From Magnetococcales bacterium (GTDB taxonomy: Bacteria > Pseudomonadota > Magnetococcia > Magnetococcales > JADGCL01): a stretch of 32,831 nt of DNA. Under the pieces are notes generated by a model. That model saw nothing but the letters and a program-made list of their open reading frames with translations. It did not search any database and was not told the DNA's origin. The stretch's first letter is position 1. Each line of letters begins with the position of its first letter. The stretch spans positions 350 to 33,180 of the forward strand of contig JADGCL010000031.1 of NCBI GenBank assembly GCA_015229005.1, read 5' to 3'. The position numbers and the translations under genes were made by a program. This document shows, one piece after another, positions 31,713-32,831 of the stretch.

Positions 31713-32489
31713 TCATTGGATGTCGATCCCCCGTTCCGCCGCCACATCCTCAAACGTTTTCCCACCGGAGCCGTCCAGATAGACGATCCTGCCGGTGGCC
31801 TGGATGAACCGTTTCACGGCCACGTCCACGTAGACCGGGCTGATCTCCATGGCGAAGACGCGCCGACCCGTGGCCTCGCCGGCCATGATCTGAGACCCGG
31901 AGCCAGAGAACGGCTCGTAGCAGAGTCCGCCGGGCTGGATGTGCTGTTTCATGGGGATGGCGAAGCAGTCCAGTGGCTTCGGCGTCGGATGCTCGGGGCG
32001 CTCGTCGCCCTCCAGCCCGGCCATGTGCCAGACGGTGGTGAGGTACTCCTCGCTTACCCGGGGCGGGCGGTTGCCCTTGATCCAGCCGAAGAAGCACGGC
32101 TCGTGGCCCCACAGGTAGTGGGTCCGGGTCATCACTGCCCGGGTCTTGGTCCAGATGATTTGCTGATGGACGAAGGCCCCGAACTTCTCCCTCACCGTCT
32201 CCAGCATCGCCTGTCGCTTGGAAGCGTGCCAGCAGTACCATGCGGCGTGGGTATCGATGGCGTGGTCGATGGCGTTCCTGACGAACCCCTCGTACAACTC
32301 CGGCCCCTGGCTGGAGTCGTCCCAGGTCGCCCCGTAGGTGGCGGACCAGTCCTTGTTGCCCGCCGTGCCGCTGGTGTCCTCCTTGGCCGTCTTGGCCTTG
32401 CGGGCGCTGTTGGGCGGATGGTTGGTGCCGTCGTAGTCCACCAGATAGGGCGGATCTGTGGCGAACAATGCGGCCCGTTCGCCGTTCAT
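31713..32489 (-). CDS. DNA methyltransferase (N4/N6 type), 5'-truncated
   Basis: 258 residues from ATG 32489. The catalytic motif IV is DPPY (ALFATDPPYLVDYDG) near the N terminus, and the SAM-binding FxGxG motif is FSGSGSQIMAG near residue 200, so the order is beta-type (IV before I). A CWHASKRQAML and an IIWTKTRAVMTRTHYLWGHE block lie between. Family-like codons continue upstream of the ATG (PVIRL), and an in-frame stop occurs at 32546-32544, so the gene has lost part of its N-terminal target region. Such orphan enzymes are common in prophages. It could still bind SAM; activity is uncertain. Confidence 0.8.
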   Translation of the reverse strand: MNGERAALFATDPPYLVDYDGTNHPPNSARKAKTAKEDTSGTAGNKDWSATYGATWDDSSQGPELYEGFVRNAIDHAIDTHAAWYCWHASKRQAMLETVREKFGAFVHQQIIWTKTRAVMTRTHYLWGHEPCFFGWIKGNRPPRVSEEYLTTVWHMAGLEGDERPEHPTPKPLDCFAIPMKQHIQPGGLCYEPFSGSGSQIMAGEATGRRVFAMEISPVYVDVAVKRFIQATGRIVYLDGSGGKTFEDVAAERGIDIQ

Positions 32490-32613
32490 CAGCCGAATGA
32501 CTGGCTCGAAGGGGGATCGAACAGTAGTTTTTTGCCTTAAATATCAAACACATTACAGGATGTCACGCAATAATAAGGCCAGCTCTCGTGTCGTTTCCCC
32601 GAGTAGTGTCCCC

Positions 32614-32760
32614 GGGAGTGGTGTAAATTTCGACCACCGCCAAGCCGCGTAGCGCAGCTCCCCGACACAAGCGCAGCGGAGCGGCTTGGTGGTGGTGATC
32701 ATGGTGGTTCTCTCCGATGAGTAGGTTGCGAGACCAACACTTACGGAGAGGAGTGCCACC
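32614..32760 (+). mobile_element. Left end and leader of an IS256-family element
   Basis: The likely terminal repeat begins near 32614 (GGGAGTGGTGTAAATTT). A 15-bp inverted repeat with one mismatch follows (32634-32648 with 32681-32695), enclosing a GC-rich loop. A second hairpin (32710-32716 with 32744-32750) precedes the transposase ATG. The other end of the element is outside the window, so the target-site duplication cannot be checked. Between 32547 and 32613 I see only AT-richer spacer. Confidence 0.6.
32710..32750 (+). promoter_or_regulatory. Hairpin overlapping the transposase ribosome site
   Basis: CTCTCCG at 32710-32716 pairs perfectly with CGGAGAG at 32744-32750, which is part of the ribosome-binding region (GGAGAGGAG) 10 bases before the ATG. 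Pairing would hide the site, giving a way to damp transposase translation from read-through transcripts. Confidence 0.45.
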
Positions 32761-32831
32761 ATGACCACCGAAGAGAGAATGACATTGCTGGCGCTGGCTG
32801 AGAAGGCCGGAGAGCCAACTTTCCTGCGTGA
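32761..32831 (+). CDS. IS256-family transposase, 3' partial
   Basis: The frame from ATG 32761 reads MTTEERMTLLALAEKAGEPT and runs off the right edge. IS256-family transposases start with the same type of sequence (MT.ERM.L..LL.KA...FLR). A strong ribosome site precedes it, and the structured leader upstream supports the call. The DDE core lies outside the window. Confidence 0.65.
   Translation, partial: MTTEERMTLLALAEKAGEPTFLR

Noticed and set aside
7290-32831. Second copy of the tRNA-Met 3' end as an attachment site
   Set aside because: No repeat of the tRNA 3' segment was noticed downstream on reading the window; the island at 24 kb is not flanked by one.
1-32831. CRISPR array
   Set aside because: No regularly spaced repeat-spacer pattern was found; the repeats present are coding or short tandem repeats.

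Overview
The window looks like chromosomal DNA from a GC-rich Pseudomonadota, probably a deep alphaproteobacterial or Magnetococcia-type lineage. This is inferred from gene content and order: a PopZ/DUF2497-like gene directly before valS, a large hemerythrin chemoreceptor, and an alphaproteobacterial-style elongator tRNA-Met. No 16S gene or phylogenetic computation was available.

Positions 1-24.2 kb are mostly housekeeping. On the + strand: the 3' end of an acidic-repeat PopZ-like gene, valS, nadC, a biotin-protein ligase, coaX, a two-SPOR-domain cell-envelope protein, tRNA-Met(CAU) with a terminator, and a transposase scrap. On the - strand there is a large chemoreceptor with CZB-like and hemerythrin domains, preceded by a well-placed FNR-type promoter. 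Next, also on the - strand, is a tightly overlapping operon read as hemB, PP-loop ATPase, tusA, CDF transporter, glycosyltransferase. A + strand signalling pair follows (PP2C phosphatase, then class III cyclase fused to FHA). It converges on rlmM, which carries an unusual 203-residue basic repetitive tail and is coupled to a HAD sugar-phosphatase gene. rlmI, truA, a small lipoprotein, crcB (with its 3' end tandemly duplicated) and a DtxR/FeoA-type regulator complete the core.

Positions 24.2-28.9 kb hold a type I Zorya anti-phage locus. zorA and zorB, the MotAB-like motor, look complete. zorC loses its second half, and the reading frame runs directly into the C-terminal third of zorD (SNF2 motifs IV-VI plus an Mrr-like nuclease). 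This is a single internal deletion that removed both effectors.

Positions 28.9-32.8 kb are a mosaic of decayed mobile DNA. It contains two divergent fragments of a phage S49 head protease, a possible portal C-terminus, a frameshifted capsid-region gene, a possible head-tail joining fragment, an N-terminal Fic remnant with a repeat-rich upstream region, and a C-terminal HigB scrap with an intact higA. It also contains an intact Phd/VapC toxin-antitoxin pair and a 5'-truncated DNA methyltransferase. At the right edge an IS256-family element begins, with a structured leader. The window therefore runs from stable core genome into a decaying defence/prophage island.
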